DNA from: UMGS172 sp045648145
Lineage (GTDB): Bacteria > Bacillota > Clostridia > Oscillospirales > Acutalibacteraceae
DNA: 15,119 bases
Direction: 5' to 3'
NCBI GenBank assembly: GCA_045648145.1
Contig: JAZRNK010000104.1
Coordinates: 1 to 15,119 of the forward strand
Shown: positions 6,209 through 14,192 of the stretch, piece by piece
Layout of the letters: every line of letters begins with the position of its first letter
Position numbering within the stretch: position 1 is the stretch's first letter
Notes under the pieces: model-generated
Seen by the model: only the letters and a program-made list of their open reading frames with translations
Told to the model about the DNA's origin: nothing
Databases searched by the model: none
Translations under genes and position numbers: made by a program

Positions 6209-7741
6209 TTACTCATTTGGTATCAATAACATTTTACAACAAACAGAATCTATATCCTCTAAATTATTTGTCTGGCATATTTTAGACGGTGATACACAAT
6301 ATTTCTTTGCAATTTGCCAAACAGTTTCGTTTTCAGGAAAATAGATAACAACTGCCGCATTACAATCATTAGATAAAACGTTGTTATCATCAATGGTAAT
6401 TTGGGTTACAACATTAAACAATTCACTTACAAAAAATGTTGCTTTAATGTTTAATTCAATTGCTACGTCAACCCGTCCGTCAGAATTAAGCGAATAATTA
6501 ACCGCTGCAACATTAACGCTTGGTTTACAACGAATTTCGGTTATATCACTGCCTAATGTATACCTGTACTCATAATCAACGGGTCTTTCATAAAAGGTCG
6601 GCTCATTTTCAGAGTTTGCACCTAAAATGTTTATGTATACCGTACCTTTAATTACTACATCACCATTCTCAAACGTTACATAATCAACCGTAGATTTGCA
6701 CCACAAATTATGTATTTCGTTTAACATACCTTCTGTAAAATCAAGCATTTTTTTACATACATAATTTTCGTTTATGCTCTCTTTTACAGTTTCAATAGTG
6801 ATATTATTCTTTATAAGCTCCATATTATATTTAGTTGCAAAAGCATCAGTAACAAACTCATTTTCTTTTGTGCAGTAAGGATGTAATTCAATACCGATTT
6901 TAGCTTCGAACGCTACTGATTTAATTTCTCCGTCTATCGACGTCTTTGTTCTTGTTTCAAGCGAAAGTACGTCTGAAAAAGCATCATACATACTGTTTTC
7001 ATCAATGCCGTCACAGTCAAGAATTTGAGAGAAGCCAAAGACATCGCTCAAAACAGTCGGTCTTTGCATATCAACCGGCATATATAGTATTTCTACGCAA
7101 ATTTCACCCTTTACCACCGCTTTACCGTTTATAAATTTACATTCGATTATTTTTGAGGTTGCACAGCTTCTAATTATTTTTTCGATATTGGGTTTGTTTT
7201 GACCGACACTGATATCGTCCTCTACAATCAAGCTTTTAGTTACAATTGCAGACGGTTGTGTTAAGCTTTTCGTGATTTTTTTAGTATAAACATTATCAGC
7301 ATTGATTTCTGATAAAACCTTGTTTTTTTCTATCGTACAAGCAGATATGTTCATTGAAACCGAACCGTGAACCTCAAGCTTTCTTGGTGCTGTAGCCTTA
7401 CAGTTAATATGGTTCAAGACAGGTATAACAGATAATACTGCACCATCACAATCAATTTTTTCGTTAAGTATTTTTGTAAACGGGCAAATATGATTAAAGC
7501 TATTCAATCTATTTTCAGCATCACAATAAAGCAAGGTAATACAAACCTGTCCGCCGATTGAAATACTATCATCCTTTATTTGCTTTGATAAGATATTTAC
7601 ATCAATTAGAGCTTTTAATATTTTTGAAACCTCAGGATAGTAATCAGGTAACGTGAAGTCAGTGTCTATACTTTGTTCACAAGACGCCTCAAAAATCTTT
7701 TTGTGACAAGGAAACAATGTGTCAATAGTATTTATATCCAT
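6209..7741 (-). CDS. sipL: SipL-like spore coat assembly protein (SPOCS + LysM)
   Basis: This 510-residue protein has repeated SPOCS (DUF3794) modules and a C-terminal LysM (about 465-510, ETVWQIAKKYCVS ... LLIPNE). SPOCS-like segments are seen near 30-120 (PDYYPEVSKILKA, VCITLLYCDAENR), 185-275 (GKAVVKGEICVEILYM) and 340-430 (VVIKGTVYINILGA). This layout and length match clostridial SipL, a mother-cell protein that binds the coat ATPase SpoIVA through its LysM domain in C. difficile. The start ATG (7739-7741) follows AGGAG with a nine-base gap. I see no convincing sigma-A promoter in the short leader (7742-7804), as expected for a mother-cell sigma factor, but I could not assign one. It has about 21 cysteines, far more than its neighbours. 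The gene lies next to spoVM, whose product also works with SpoIVA. An unnamed SPOCS paralogue is the main alternative. Confidence 0.88.
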   Translation of the reverse strand: MDINTIDTLFPCHKKIFEASCEQSIDTDFTLPDYYPEVSKILKALIDVNILSKQIKDDSISIGGQVCITLLYCDAENRLNSFNHICPFTKILNEKIDCDGAVLSVIPVLNHINCKATAPRKLEVHGSVSMNISACTIEKNKVLSEINADNVYTKKITKSLTQPSAIVTKSLIVEDDISVGQNKPNIEKIIRSCATSKIIECKFINGKAVVKGEICVEILYMPVDMQRPTVLSDVFGFSQILDCDGIDENSMYDAFSDVLSLETRTKTSIDGEIKSVAFEAKIGIELHPYCTKENEFVTDAFATKYNMELIKNNITIETVKESINENYVCKKMLDFTEGMLNEIHNLWCKSTVDYVTFENGDVVIKGTVYINILGANSENEPTFYERPVDYEYRYTLGSDITEIRCKPSVNVAAVNYSLNSDGRVDVAIELNIKATFFVSELFNVVTQITIDDNNVLSNDCNAAVVIYFPENETVWQIAKKYCVSPSKICQTNNLEDIDSVCCKMLLIPNE

Positions 7742-7804
7742 ACCTTTTCTCTCCTATATAAATTTTTCTATTCATATTTATTTTGAAATTCATAAAATTA
7801 GAAC

Positions 7805-7830
7805 AAAAAAAGCAGGTTTTCACCTGCTTT
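7805..7830 (-). terminator. Intrinsic terminator after spoVM
   Basis: On the minus strand AGCAGGT and ACCTGCT form a 7-bp stem (7811-7828) with a GAAA loop, followed by a U run (7805-7811). It lies immediately after the spoVM stop and separates that transcript from sipL. The U run is clear on the minus strand only. Confidence 0.9.
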
Positions 7831-7922
7831 TATGTATTTATATCTTTTTCCTTGCTGATTTTAAATATCATTCTTAAAATACCGCTTAAGAATTTCGGAC
7901 TTTTGAAAACTACTACCTTCAA
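7830..7922 (-). CDS. spoVM: Stage V sporulation peptide SpoVM
   Basis: This 30-residue peptide starts at a TTG (7920-7922), eight to nine bases after a strong AAAGGAG (7932-7938). It aligns without gaps to B. subtilis SpoVM over the first 20 positions: KSPKFLSGILR here against KLPKFLGGIVR there, with identity at M1, K2, K7, P9, K10, F11, L12, G14, I15 and R17. P9 sits at the position known to matter for SpoVM. The known peptide is an amphipathic helix that recognises the convex forespore membrane, recruits SpoIVA and restrains FtsH. The tail (ISKEKDINT) is a few residues longer than the 26-residue B. subtilis form. Synteny supports the call: spoVM also lies downstream of the prkC-cpgA cluster in B. 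subtilis. A longer frame starting at 8072 reads through this gene, but its extra N-terminus is out of frame with the real upstream peptide. Annotation pipelines would easily miss it because of size and TTG start. Confidence 0.9.
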   Translation of the reverse strand: MKVVVFKSPKFLSGILRMIFKISKEKDINT

Positions 7923-7931
7923 AAAAATCGA

Positions 7932-7938
7932 CTCCTTT
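7932..7938 (-). promoter_or_regulatory. Ribosome site of spoVM, overlapping the upstream stop
   Basis: AAAGGAG on the minus strand overlaps the TAA (7937-7939) of the 49-residue gene and lies nine bases before the TTG at 7922. This fixes the SpoVM start and suggests that the two short genes are translationally coupled. Confidence 0.85.
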
Positions 7939-8086
7939 ATCTGCAGCAAAATAAACCGAGCAAAATCAAAGCGATGATTAGCATTGCTACCAAAAAACCG
8001 GATGGGCAAAAGTATGCAACTATCATACCAAGGCCAAAAGCAATAGCTATCACAACCTTGCCGTTTCCGCATCTTCTGTTACGCAT
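7937..8086 (-). CDS. Small 49-residue membrane protein, unknown function
   Basis: This short gene starts at ATG 8084-8086, five bases after GGCGGTG (8092-8098). It encodes a basic, Cys-containing N-terminus (MRNRRCGNGK) and two hydrophobic stretches (about 11-26 and 31-46) around a CPSG turn, ending in CCR. It is probably a hairpin of two membrane helices or an inserted peptide. Its stop overlaps the spoVM ribosome site, so the two are probably made together. It takes the place that rpe and thiN hold between cpgA and spoVM in B. subtilis. I do not recognise a named family, though small hydrophobic peptides of this style are common in Clostridia. A role in sporulation is inferred only from coupling to spoVM. 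Evidence that it is a gene: start, ribosome site, hydrophobic pattern and tight junction. Confidence 0.75.
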   Translation of the reverse strand: MRNRRCGNGKVVIAIAFGLGMIVAYFCPSGFLVAMLIIALILLGLFCCR

Positions 8087-8114
8087 TAAAACACCGCCTT
8101 CATCTCTCTACGCT

Positions 8115-8143
8115 ATTATACGCAAAGAAATAAAAACGGTGAA
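8115..8143 (-). promoter_or_regulatory. Candidate promoter for the 49-aa gene and spoVM
   Basis: On the minus strand TTCACC (8138-8143, four of six consensus positions), a 17-bp spacer and a perfect TATAAT (8115-8120) precede the 49-residue gene, just after the rsgA stop. The -10 region (CGTATAAT) also resembles a sigma-E -10, but I see no clear sigma-E -35. Which sigma factor acts is open. Confidence 0.5.
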
Positions 8144-8148
8144 TTTTG

Positions 8149-9045
8149 TTATTTGTTTTTAATTTCCCAAGATTTAATGTTTTTTAAATCATTATACATT
8201 GAAACATAGCTTTCGTGTCTGAATGCCGGTATCATTCCCTGTTTTTTTGCGTCAATAACTGCACAACCAAGCTCTGATACGTGGCTGCAATCAGCAAATC
8301 GGCATTTGCCGAAATAAGCTTCAAACTCCTTAAAACAAAATTTCAGATTATCTTTTTCATTAAAATCAAAGTCTAAAAGATTTAAGGATGAGAACCCGGG
8401 AGTGTCAGCAACATAGCCACCGTTAAATTTCAAAAGTTCGACATGTCTTGTGGTGTGCTTACCTCTGCCTAATTTTTCACTTACATCTCCAACGGAAAGA
8501 TTAACGCTTGGTAAAAGTCGGTTAAGTATACTCGATTTACCAACGCCGGAGTTTCCCGAAAAGGCAGAAATGCTATCCGTTATTTCGTCAGCAATATCTG
8601 ATATACCCTCACCCGTTTTGGCAGAGACAACAAAGGTTTTGTATCCAATACTTTCATAAGCACTCGGAATATCGCCAAAATTGCCCATATCAGCCTTATT
8701 AAACACAATAACGGGTGTAACGCCAATATTTTCACAAATGGCTATCATACGGTCTATAAGTAAAGTATTAACGTCAGGTACACAAGATGAAGAAACGATA
8801 AAAAGCTTATCAAGATTAGCCAAAGGCGGTCTTACAAGATAGTTTTTCCTTGTATTAATCGTTTCAACTGTACCCTTATCACCGTCAACACTTATTTTGA
8901 CGGCATCACCTGCAATTGGCGAAATATTGCTCTTTCTAAACGAACCTCTCGGCTTACATTCGTATACCTTATTGCCGGCCTCTACATAGCAGAAGCCGGC
9001 AATAGATTTTATAATAATTCCATCAACCAAAGAATTAGAACTCAT
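8149..9045 (-). CDS. rsgA: Ribosome small-subunit GTPase RsgA (CpgA)
   Basis: This 298-residue circularly permuted GTPase checks late 30S subunit maturation. An OB-fold covers about residues 1-65. The G motifs appear in permuted order: NKAD (116-119, G4), GNSGVGKS (164-171, G1) and DTPGF (214-218, G3). The C-terminal zinc site follows (about 240-270), with cysteines and a histidine in KFCFKEF, GKCRFADCSH and GCAV. All key residues are present and the length is normal. The ATG overlaps the prkC stop by four bases (ATGA), so translation is coupled. In B. subtilis the homologue CpgA is a phosphorylation target of PrkC, which fits the arrangement. A possible promoter for the sporulation peptides follows the stop codon. 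Confidence 0.97.
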   Translation of the reverse strand: MSSNSLVDGIIIKSIAGFCYVEAGNKVYECKPRGSFRKSNISPIAGDAVKISVDGDKGTVETINTRKNYLVRPPLANLDKLFIVSSSCVPDVNTLLIDRMIAICENIGVTPVIVFNKADMGNFGDIPSAYESIGYKTFVVSAKTGEGISDIADEITDSISAFSGNSGVGKSSILNRLLPSVNLSVGDVSEKLGRGKHTTRHVELLKFNGGYVADTPGFSSLNLLDFDFNEKDNLKFCFKEFEAYFGKCRFADCSHVSELGCAVIDAKKQGMIPAFRHESYVSMYNDLKNIKSWEIKNK

Positions 9046-11096
9046 TCTGTATCTCCGCTGCTCACAGTATCGCTACTGTCAGAGCTTGTAGTTGAACTTG
9101 TTTCGCTACTGGGCTGTTCAACTAAATAGCTATCGGTAATTTTACTTTCTTTTTTGGTAATTTTACCGTTTTCCATATCAATATCATAAACTAATGCGCC
9201 GCTGAGCTTTTCGTTATTCTTATCAATAAAGGTAATATTAATAACAACACTCGTGGTCTTGTTTTGAGAATTGATATCAAAGCTTAACGGATTTTGAAGA
9301 GCATTGGCGTCAACCTCACTCTCTCCGTTTTTAACACCACCTATAAAGACCTCAAGCTTCATTTGCTTGTATTCGTCCTTGAAGTTAGAAGGCAAATCAT
9401 CGACGGTAAGCTTATAGTTATAGCTAATTTTACCTGAACTTACAACAAGGTCAATAGCCTTACCTTTTTCGATGGATGTATTGGCTTTAGGATCGGGTAA
9501 CTGCTCTAAAACGATGCCTGCAGGCTTATCACTGTCACGTTCGGTAATCTCACCGACGGTAAGACCGGCTTTTTCTATCAGCTTTTTAGCCTCTTCAAGA
9601 GAATAACCTGAATAATTGGTATAGCTAACATACACAATTTCGGGACCTAAGCTTACGTAAACATCAACGGTTGAACCATATGCAACGCTGCCCTCACTCG
9701 GAGGATTGGTGGTTATTACGTAACCGTTAGCAATAGTTTTATCGGTCTCGTACTTAATTTCCCATTTTAATCCCTTTGATTTAAGCACCTGCTTAGCAGT
9801 TGTCAAATCAAGATTAACAATATTAGGAATAGTAACCAATTCGGGACCTGTACTTACAGTAATGGTAATAGTCTGAGATTTTTTGATTTTTCTACCCTTC
9901 TGATAATCCTGATTTATAATTGTACCTGCCTCATAATCAGCGTTCTCAGTAAAGACAACCTTGAAGGTATACTGACTATAATCAGCATCGGCTTGAATTT
10001 CTGTATAGTTTTTACCAACAAAATTGGGTACTATAATGGACTCGGTTTTTAAACCCCATTTATACCAAACAATGATACCAATAACAATAGCTGCGGCGAC
10101 AAAAGCAATAGCAACGCCCGAAAGGATAGGAATAATGGGAGATTTCTCCTCAACTTCCTCATCGTCATAATATTCTTCCTCAGGCTCATCAACAATATTA
10201 TTGTTTACAGCATCAACAAACCTTGTAGGCTCATTATCAACGAAATAAGTATACTCAAATACGGTATCGGGACTTCTTCTGAACTCCTCTAAATCACGAA
10301 GCATCTCGGCCGCCGACCTATATCTCTTGGCAACATCCTTTTGCATTGCGTGCATGGTAATCTGCTCAAGGCCAAGAGGAATAGTTTCGTTTATATCACG
10401 CGGCATAATCGGGTCCTGCTGAAGCTGCATAATAGCAACCGAAACAGCGCTGTCAGCTTCAAACGGAAGTCTACCTGTGAGCATTTCATAAAGCATTACG
10501 CCAACCGAATAAATATCAGCTTTTTCGTCGGTTAAAACACCTCTTGCCTGTTCGGGACTGATATAATGCACCGAACCAATAGCCTTATCGGTCATGGTTT
10601 TGTGTTCACTACGGGCAAAACGGGCAATACCAAAGTCAGTAACCTTGATAGTGCCGTCAGAAAGAAGCATTATGTTTTGAGGCTTAATATCGCGGTGAAC
10701 GATGCCCTTATCGTGAGCATGCTGCAAAGCACGAAGTACTTGAATAGTTAAATAAACAGCATCCTTCCATCTGAGGCTCTTTTGTTGGCTGATATACTGC
10801 TTTAAGGTGATACCATCAACATATTCCATAACAATATACTGAATAAGATCACCAAAGCTAACGTCATAAACCTTAACAATGTTGGGGTGGTTTAAAACGG
10901 CAATAGCCTTCGATTCATTCTTAAACCTGATAATAAATTCCTCGTTAGAAATAAATTCTTCCTTAAGAATTTTGACAGCAACAATTCTATCCTCAATGCA
11001 GTCGTATGCCTTATAAACAACAGCCATACCGCCAACACCGATGATTTCACGAATTTCGTATCTGCCATCAAGTCGTTTTCCGACAAATCTATCCAT
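9042..11096 (-). CDS. prkC: PASTA-domain Ser/Thr kinase PrkC
   Basis: This is a 684-residue transmembrane Hanks-type kinase. The cytoplasmic kinase domain has the GVGGMAVVYKA loop (20-30), K42 (AVKIL), HRD at 134-136 (VHRDIKPQN), DFG at 154-156 and GSVHYISPEQA. An acidic juxtamembrane region leads to one helix (about 323-346), three PASTA domains outside the cell (about 353-416, 418-484, 486-555), a further beta-rich region and a Ser/Thr tail. The family senses muropeptides or lipid II, controls cell-wall growth and, in Bacillus, triggers germination. I chose the ATG at 11094-11096 (MDRFVGKRL) because this is where family members begin. A frame open to 11168 would overlap stp, and a second ATG at 11103-11105 is possible. 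The third PASTA repeat begins atypically (VYVSYTNYSG). Partner phosphatase stp lies 31 bases upstream. Confidence 0.96.
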   Translation of the reverse strand: MDRFVGKRLDGRYEIREIIGVGGMAVVYKAYDCIEDRIVAVKILKEEFISNEEFIIRFKNESKAIAVLNHPNIVKVYDVSFGDLIQYIVMEYVDGITLKQYISQQKSLRWKDAVYLTIQVLRALQHAHDKGIVHRDIKPQNIMLLSDGTIKVTDFGIARFARSEHKTMTDKAIGSVHYISPEQARGVLTDEKADIYSVGVMLYEMLTGRLPFEADSAVSVAIMQLQQDPIMPRDINETIPLGLEQITMHAMQKDVAKRYRSAAEMLRDLEEFRRSPDTVFEYTYFVDNEPTRFVDAVNNNIVDEPEEEYYDDEEVEEKSPIIPILSGVAIAFVAAAIVIGIIVWYKWGLKTESIIVPNFVGKNYTEIQADADYSQYTFKVVFTENADYEAGTIINQDYQKGRKIKKSQTITITVSTGPELVTIPNIVNLDLTTAKQVLKSKGLKWEIKYETDKTIANGYVITTNPPSEGSVAYGSTVDVYVSLGPEIVYVSYTNYSGYSLEEAKKLIEKAGLTVGEITERDSDKPAGIVLEQLPDPKANTSIEKGKAIDLVVSSGKISYNYKLTVDDLPSNFKDEYKQMKLEVFIGGVKNGESEVDANALQNPLSFDINSQNKTTSVVINITFIDKNNEKLSGALVYDIDMENGKITKKESKITDSYLVEQPSSETSSTTSSDSSDTVSSGDTE

Positions 11097-11127
11097 AATC
11101 AACATCCAATCCTTAAAATTTAAATGT

Positions 11128-11856
11128 TTATATTTCAATAACAATAGCGGTAATATTATCGCCGCCACCGTTTTTATTTGCTTCTTGAATTAGTGCGTTT
11201 GCCTTATCAACAGGCACATTGTTTAAAATAATGCTTTGAATGACACCTGTTTCAACATAATTGGTTAAACCGTCAGTACATAATAATATGCTATCATTCT
11301 CGTCAATATCGCAAATGTTAAATTCAACCTTAACCGACTCATCAACACCCAAAGCACGCGTAATGACGTTTTTTCTTGGGTGAAAACGCGCTTCTTCAGC
11401 CGAAAGCTTACCATTTTCAATCATTGACTGAACAATAGAATGATCGCGGGTTATCTGCTTTAATTCACCATTACTGCAGACATATCCACGACTATCGCCC
11501 ATATGCGCAAATATTAGTGTTTTACCGGTAATAACGGCAACTACGATGGTTGTACCCATACCGTTAAGTTCACTATTTTCGCGGGATTTATCAAAAACTC
11601 TTATATTTGCGGCAGAAATCGCCGAATTTAAGAGGTTTTTCATAGAACTTTCAGACATATCAGACCGATAGCCAGCTTTAAAGGATGCAGAAAAATGGTC
11701 AACCGCTAATCTGCTGGCAACATTACCGCCGCTTGCTCCACCCATACCATCGCAAACAACAGCCCAGACAGTACCATCATCAAAAGTACCGGTAATAAAA
11801 GCATCCTGATTACTGCTTCTTACCTGACCTTTATCGGTACACGAATAAATGTTCAT
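11128..11856 (-). CDS. stp: PP2C-type protein phosphatase (Stp/PrpC)
   Basis: This 242-residue cytoplasmic metal-dependent Ser/Thr phosphatase reverses phosphorylation by the kinase encoded just downstream. PP2C motifs are present: D18 (SNQDAF), D36-G37 (VVCDGMGG), MGDSRGYV, TRDHSIVQ, CTDGLTNYV and D233 (GGGDNITAIVI). These include the aspartates that hold the two metal ions. The length is typical for bacterial PrpC. The ATG (11854-11856) follows GGGGGTG at a normal distance. It lies 22 bases after rlmN and 31 before prkC, so all are in one transcript. The phosphatase-kinase pair next to rsgA and rlmN is conserved across Firmicutes. Confidence 0.97.
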   Translation of the reverse strand: MNIYSCTDKGQVRSSNQDAFITGTFDDGTVWAVVCDGMGGASGGNVASRLAVDHFSASFKAGYRSDMSESSMKNLLNSAISAANIRVFDKSRENSELNGMGTTIVVAVITGKTLIFAHMGDSRGYVCSNGELKQITRDHSIVQSMIENGKLSAEEARFHPRKNVITRALGVDESVKVEFNICDIDENDSILLCTDGLTNYVETGVIQSIILNNVPVDKANALIQEANKNGGGDNITAIVIEI

Positions 11857-11878
11857 TTTTCTACACCCCCAAACTTGT

Positions 11879-12916
11879 TTATTTTTCCTCTGACTGAGTT
11901 TTACGCCTTAACTGTCCACACGACGCATCAATATCAGAGCCAAGCGTTCGTCTTATAGTCGTATTAATGCCTAACGAACACAATAATTTACAAAAATGCT
12001 CGACCTTGCTTCTGTCCGGCTTTTTATAAGAGTTTTCTTTAACCGGATTTGCAGGAATAAGGTTAACGTGACAAAGCATACCCTTCAAAAGATTTGCAAG
12101 CTGCTTTGCACACTCATCAGTATCATTAACCCCGCTTATAACCGCATATTCAAAAGAAATACGCCTGTTGGTCACCGAAATATAATCCTTACAGGCCTTT
12201 ATAAGCTCAGTAACGTTCCAACTGCGATTAACCTTCATAATCTCGCTTCGGATATCGTCATTCGGCGCGTGAAGCGAAATTGAAAGCGTTATTGGGAATT
12301 TATATTCCATTAGCTTATAAATACCGGGTACAACGCCCGAGGTAGATAACGAGATATGTCTTAAACCGATGTTCAGACCCTTCTCATCCGAAACCAACTG
12401 TAAAAACCGTACAACATTATCAAAATTATCAAGCGGCTCGCCCATGCCCATTAGCACAACATTGGAAATTCTAATTCCTTTATCGCGTTGAGCGGTAGTA
12501 ATCTGTGCAAGCATTTCGGATGCCGATAGATTTCTCGACAAACCGTTTAAGCCCGAAGCACAGAAGCTACAACCCATTCTGCAGCCGACCTGAGTAGAAA
12601 TACAAATGGAATAACCGTGGTTATATTTCATCAATACCGACTCGACATATTCCCCATCATGCATTTCATACAGATATTTTACAGTATCATCCATGGTAGA
12701 TTCAAGTCTTTTTTTGACATTTGCGGTTACAATATAGTAACCTTCTGCCAACTTTTCACGCATTTTTTTAGGAATATTTGTCATTTCTTCGTAACTTGTT
12801 ATTCCCGACTGCAACCAGATGAAAAGCTGCGCCGCTCTAAACGAAGGCTCACCCAAGGATTTTACCACGTCACATATTTCATTGTAATTCAAAGATTTAA
12901 TATCAATCTTGTCCAC
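11879..12916 (-). CDS. rlmN: 23S rRNA (adenine-2503-C2)/tRNA methyltransferase RlmN
   Basis: This 345-residue radical SAM enzyme methylates C2 of A2503 in 23S rRNA and, in studied homologues, A37 of some tRNAs. The iron-sulfur motif C112-MG-C116-SF-C119 is visible in QVGCRMGCSFCASG. The two mechanistic cysteines are C105 (ICIST) and C333 (DIDASCGQL), at the spacing of E. coli C118 and C355. Other family stretches are LMGMGEPLDN, ISLHAPND and RISFEYAVISGVND. It overlaps the end of rsmB by 14 bases, so translation is probably coupled. It is not Cfr: its neighbours and its close fit to RlmN place it in the housekeeping family. Confidence 0.97.
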   Translation of the reverse strand: MDKIDIKSLNYNEICDVVKSLGEPSFRAAQLFIWLQSGITSYEEMTNIPKKMREKLAEGYYIVTANVKKRLESTMDDTVKYLYEMHDGEYVESVLMKYNHGYSICISTQVGCRMGCSFCASGLNGLSRNLSASEMLAQITTAQRDKGIRISNVVLMGMGEPLDNFDNVVRFLQLVSDEKGLNIGLRHISLSTSGVVPGIYKLMEYKFPITLSISLHAPNDDIRSEIMKVNRSWNVTELIKACKDYISVTNRRISFEYAVISGVNDTDECAKQLANLLKGMLCHVNLIPANPVKENSYKKPDRSKVEHFCKLLCSLGINTTIRRTLGSDIDASCGQLRRKTQSEEK

Positions 12917-14192
12917 TGTTTTTCCTCTTTAAAACACAATAATAAAAGCCATCACTATCGTTTATCTGTGGCATTAATGTTTCCTGTTTTTCAATAATAA
13001 AATCGGTGTGTTTTTCTAAAAAAGAAGATACTATGTCTTCATTTTCGGCTTTTCTTAAGGTACAAGTAGAATACATAATTTTACCGTCTTGCTTTAAATA
13101 AGACACACCGTTTTCTAAAATTGAAAGCTGAATCTCTTTTAAATTGCCAAATTCTTGAAGATTTTTATATTTAATTTCGGGTTTTCGACGAATAACACCT
13201 ATACCCGAACAGGGCACATCACAAATAATTCGGTCAAATCGCCCAAAATTACTGTCATAAACGGTTGCATCGGCAGTTTTTGCCTCAATAAACTCAAGTT
13301 CAAGTCTTTTAGCACCCGATTTTATAAGATTAACTCGATTATCATAGCAGTCGCAAGAAACAATTTTACCGCTTTTAGTTACATATTGCGCCGCTGTAAA
13401 GCTTTTACCGCCGGGCGCCGCACAAACATCAAGTACTGTCATAGAAGGTCTTATATCCAAAGCGGCAATAGCTATTTGTGATGCTAAATCCTGAACAAAG
13501 AACATTCCTTGTTTAAATTCCTCGAGGTTTTCAATACCGCCCGCATTATTAAGCACAAAAGCGCCGTTTTGAGAGACGTTTTCATATTCTACACAGTGAG
13601 TCGCAAAGCTTTTAAAAAGCTGCTCAGCGCTGAATTTTACACTATTTAAGCGGCAATATGTTTTAGGTGATAAAAGTGAATGCTTTAAAAACTCTTCGGC
13701 TATCATAGAACCGTAATCTGCAACAAGCTCATCTACAAGTTCTTTCGGACAGGAATATTTAAATGATAAATCTGTTGATTTATCTATTTTTTCAAGTAAA
13801 TCGTTTTTTTGGTTAGCTGCTTTTCTTAAAACTGCATTAGCAAAGCCACTTGCAAACCGTTGTTTGCTTTGCTTTATTAAGTTAACCGTTTCATTAACAG
13901 CAGCAGAGGGCGGAATTTTATCCATAAACAAAATCTGATACAAACCGCTTCTTAAAGCCGACAGTACAAACGGATGTGACTTTTTTGCTCCCTTTTCGGT
14001 CAACAAATTAAGAACACCGTCTAAAGTAATCTTACGTTGTAAAACACCGTAAACAAGCCTACTTACTAATGCAGAATCAACCTTAGAAAGCTCAAATTCA
14101 CGTAAAATATTATTTGAAGTAATATTTGAATAACTGTTATTGCGCTCTATTTCAGAAAGTATTTTTACAGTAACATATCTTGCGTTACTCAA
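12903..14192 (-). CDS. rsmB: 16S rRNA (cytosine-967-C5)-methyltransferase RsmB
   Basis: This 429-residue protein has an N-terminal NusB-like RNA-binding domain (about 1-135, with SRLVYGVLQRKITLD and KIPPSAAVNETV) and a C-terminal SAM-dependent m5C methyltransferase domain. The latter shows VLDVCAAPGGKSFTAA (SAM loop), the motif IV cysteine C328 (DVPCSGIG) and the motif VI catalytic cysteine C377 (YSTCTL). It methylates C967 of 16S rRNA. The start is a TTG (14190-14192) that overlaps the fmt stop as TTGA. It is supported by a strong AGGAGGG (14202-14208) nine bases upstream. The fmt-rsmB junction is conserved in many bacteria. Confidence 0.96.
   Translation of the reverse strand: MSNARYVTVKILSEIERNNSYSNITSNNILREFELSKVDSALVSRLVYGVLQRKITLDGVLNLLTEKGAKKSHPFVLSALRSGLYQILFMDKIPPSAAVNETVNLIKQSKQRFASGFANAVLRKAANQKNDLLEKIDKSTDLSFKYSCPKELVDELVADYGSMIAEEFLKHSLLSPKTYCRLNSVKFSAEQLFKSFATHCVEYENVSQNGAFVLNNAGGIENLEEFKQGMFFVQDLASQIAIAALDIRPSMTVLDVCAAPGGKSFTAAQYVTKSGKIVSCDCYDNRVNLIKSGAKRLELEFIEAKTADATVYDSNFGRFDRIICDVPCSGIGVIRRKPEIKYKNLQEFGNLKEIQLSILENGVSYLKQDGKIMYSTCTLRKAENEDIVSSFLEKHTDFIIEKQETLMPQINDSDGFYYCVLKRKNSGQD

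Noticed and set aside
7742..7804. A sigma-E, sigma-G or sigma-K promoter for sipL
   Set aside because: The AT-rich leader offers several partial matches but no pair of boxes with good sequence and spacing. I could not support one.
7830..8072. A single 80-codon minus-strand gene
   Set aside because: Only its last 30 codons look like a protein (SpoVM). The upstream part is a frame-shifted reading of the 49-residue gene, gives an unlikely composition (FWPWYDSCILL), and has no ribosome site at 8072.
7783..8162. Plus-strand open frames opposite the spoVM region
   Set aside because: They run across the terminator, spoVM and the small membrane gene in antisense. They have no supporting ribosome site or family match.
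9042..11168. PrkC start at 11168
   Set aside because: It would overlap stp by 41 bases and add 24 residues not seen at the start of PASTA kinases. MDRFVGKRL at 11096 fits the family.
11879..12916. Cfr-type antibiotic resistance methyltransferase
   Set aside because: It is in the conserved rsmB-stp-prkC housekeeping setting and its motifs fit RlmN. Nothing points to Cfr or to transfer.
12617..12997. 126-codon plus-strand open frame
   Set aside because: It is antisense to rlmN and rsmB, rich in Phe, Tyr and His as expected from reverse reading, and has no ribosome site or family signature.
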